NCBI GenBank assembly: GCA_043735935.1
Contig: JAYTDO010000300.1
Span: 1 to 32,457, forward strand
Direction of reading: 5' to 3'
DNA from: JANLQB01 sp043735935
GTDB taxonomy: Bacteria; Verrucomicrobiota; Verrucomicrobiia; Chthoniobacterales; Chthoniobacteraceae
Length of the DNA stretch: 32,457 bases
Shown: positions 31,644 through 32,457 of the stretch, piece by piece
How the letters are laid out: each line of letters begins with the position of its first letter
Position numbering within the stretch: the first letter of the stretch is position 1
Made by a program: the position numbers and the translations under genes
The notes under the pieces: model-generated
What the model was told of the DNA's origin: nothing
The model's database searches: none
Seen by the model: only the letters and a program-made list of their open reading frames with translations

Positions 31644-32457
31644 TCATTCGTATCGGAGCGATTCGATGGGGTCGAGGTGCGCCGCCTTGTAGGCCGGGTA
31701 ACTGCCGAAGACCACGCCGATCAGCGAGCAGATGAGCAGCCCGATGAGTGCCCAGTCGACAGGGAACGCTGGCGGGAGCTTGAGGAGGTAAATGGCGAGC
31801 GCGTTGGCGCCTGCCATGCCGAGGACGATGCCGAGGATTCCGCCGATTTCGCAGAGGACGACTGCCTCGATGATGAATTGCGTCATGATGTCGCGTTTCT
31901 TTGCGCCGATCGCCCTTCGGATGCCGATCTCGCGAGTCCGCTCGGTGACGGAGACGAGCATGATGTTCATGATGCCGACGCCGGCGGCGACGAGCGCGAT
32001 GGAACTGACGACCGCCAGTCCGGTCCGGACGGCGAAGGTCATCGTCTGCATTTGCTTGATCATCGAATCGCTCGAAAGCACCTCGAAGTCGTCTTCCTCG
32101 CCGGGTGCGACCTTCCGGATGGCGCGGAGAATGCCGCGCGCCTGCTCCATTGAGTCGGCGATGGTCGCCGGGTCGGGTGCCTGGACGAAGATGCCGATTT
32201 CGCGGCGGCGTCCGTAGCGGTTGAGGCCGGTGGTGATGGGGATTTCGACGTGGCCGCGAGGATTGTCGGTGGATGCGGTCCGCTCGAAAATGCCGACGAT
32301 CGTGTAGCCGATGGCGGCTACTTTGATGCGCTGGCCGACCGGGGAGCCGCGAGGGAAGAGAGTCTTGGCGACGTCGTCGCTCACCACGCAGACGTCGCGT
32401 GCGGATTCGACGTCGGAATCGATGAGCGCGCGGCCGTCGGTGATGTTCCAGTTGTTG
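31644..32457 (-). CDS. MacB/FtsX-type ABC transporter permease (5' end outside window)
   Basis: The frame is open to the window edge, giving the last 271 residues. The first part is the periplasmic MacB core (FPRGSPVGQRIKV and YTIVGIFE). Three C-terminal TM helices follow, with the loop ERTREIGIRRAIGAKKRDI, the coupling segment that identifies the FtsX/MacB permease family. The protein ends AYKAAHLDPIESLRYE, also typical. These permeases work with an ATPase in mechanotransmission, often with a periplasmic adaptor for efflux or lipoprotein release. The partner genes would lie to the right of the window. A Met at the codon starting 32387 is internal, not the start. Confidence 0.9.
   Translation of the reverse strand, partial: NNWNITDGRALIDSDVESARDVCVVSDDVAKTLFPRGSPVGQRIKVAAIGYTIVGIFERTASTDNPRGHVEIPITTGLNRYGRRREIGIFVQAPDPATIADSMEQARGILRAIRKVAPGEEDDFEVLSSDSMIKQMQTMTFAVRTGLAVVSSIALVAAGVGIMNIMLVSVTERTREIGIRRAIGAKKRDIMTQFIIEAVVLCEIGGILGIVLGMAGANALAIYLLKLPPAFPVDWALIGLLICSLIGVVFGSYPAYKAAHLDPIESLRYE

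Overview
The window is GC-rich, densely packed bacterial chromosome with 29 protein-coding genes, two of them cut by the window ends. I see no RNA genes, CRISPR array, transposase or prophage block. Several features point to the Verrucomicrobiota, or less likely Planctomycetes: secreted alpha/alpha-toroid (prenyltransferase/squalene-oxidase repeat) proteins, YdjY and NPCBM-like proteins, a giant CotH/lamin-tail protein with a C-terminal DxDGDG segment, and an LptF/G permease that implies an outer membrane. This is inferred from gene content, not from a phylogenetic marker search.

Region 1 (1-12414) looks like most of a lipid or polyene type biosynthetic and export cluster. A divergent, truncated halogenase-like flavoprotein sits at the left edge. 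A tightly coupled plus-strand operon (461-9563) encodes a membrane NodB-type deacetylase, two PlsC acyltransferases, a patatin, an acyl carrier protein, a condensation-domain-like acyltransferase, an FAD oxidoreductase, a short AMP-dependent acyl ligase, a second halogenase-like flavoprotein with a WxWxIP motif, and a SAM methyltransferase. Facing it on the minus strand are a LolA-like periplasmic carrier and an MMPL/RND exporter. The set recalls aryl-polyene/xanthomonadin/flexirubin type clusters, but no ketosynthase lies inside the window.

Region 2 (12521-19826) holds a lone LptF/LptG-family permease and a BC1872-like small protein on the plus strand. A minus-strand run follows: trmD, a ModF/YlmA-like soluble ABC ATPase, a secreted toroid protein, an NPCBM-like protein, a YdjY-domain protein and a second secreted toroid protein. 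The last four are all exported and closely spaced, suggesting one envelope system of unknown role.

Region 3 (19876-29796, plus strand) has a class A penicillin-binding protein, then a group of four: a VTC-type polyphosphate polymerase, a DUF4956 membrane protein, a type II pseudopilin-like protein and a secreted protein of about 1690 residues with a CotH kinase domain and five lamin-tail domains. A good extended -10 element and a perfect inverted repeat lie just before the group. This is my best candidate for an under-described system: polyphosphate synthesis at the membrane coupled to a secreted atypical kinase and scaffold. By eye this part is less GC-rich than the first 22 kb.

Region 4 (29838-32457, minus strand) has the end of a MacB/FtsX-type ABC permease, quinolinate synthase nadA, and a lipoprotein whose start overlaps the nadA stop codon.
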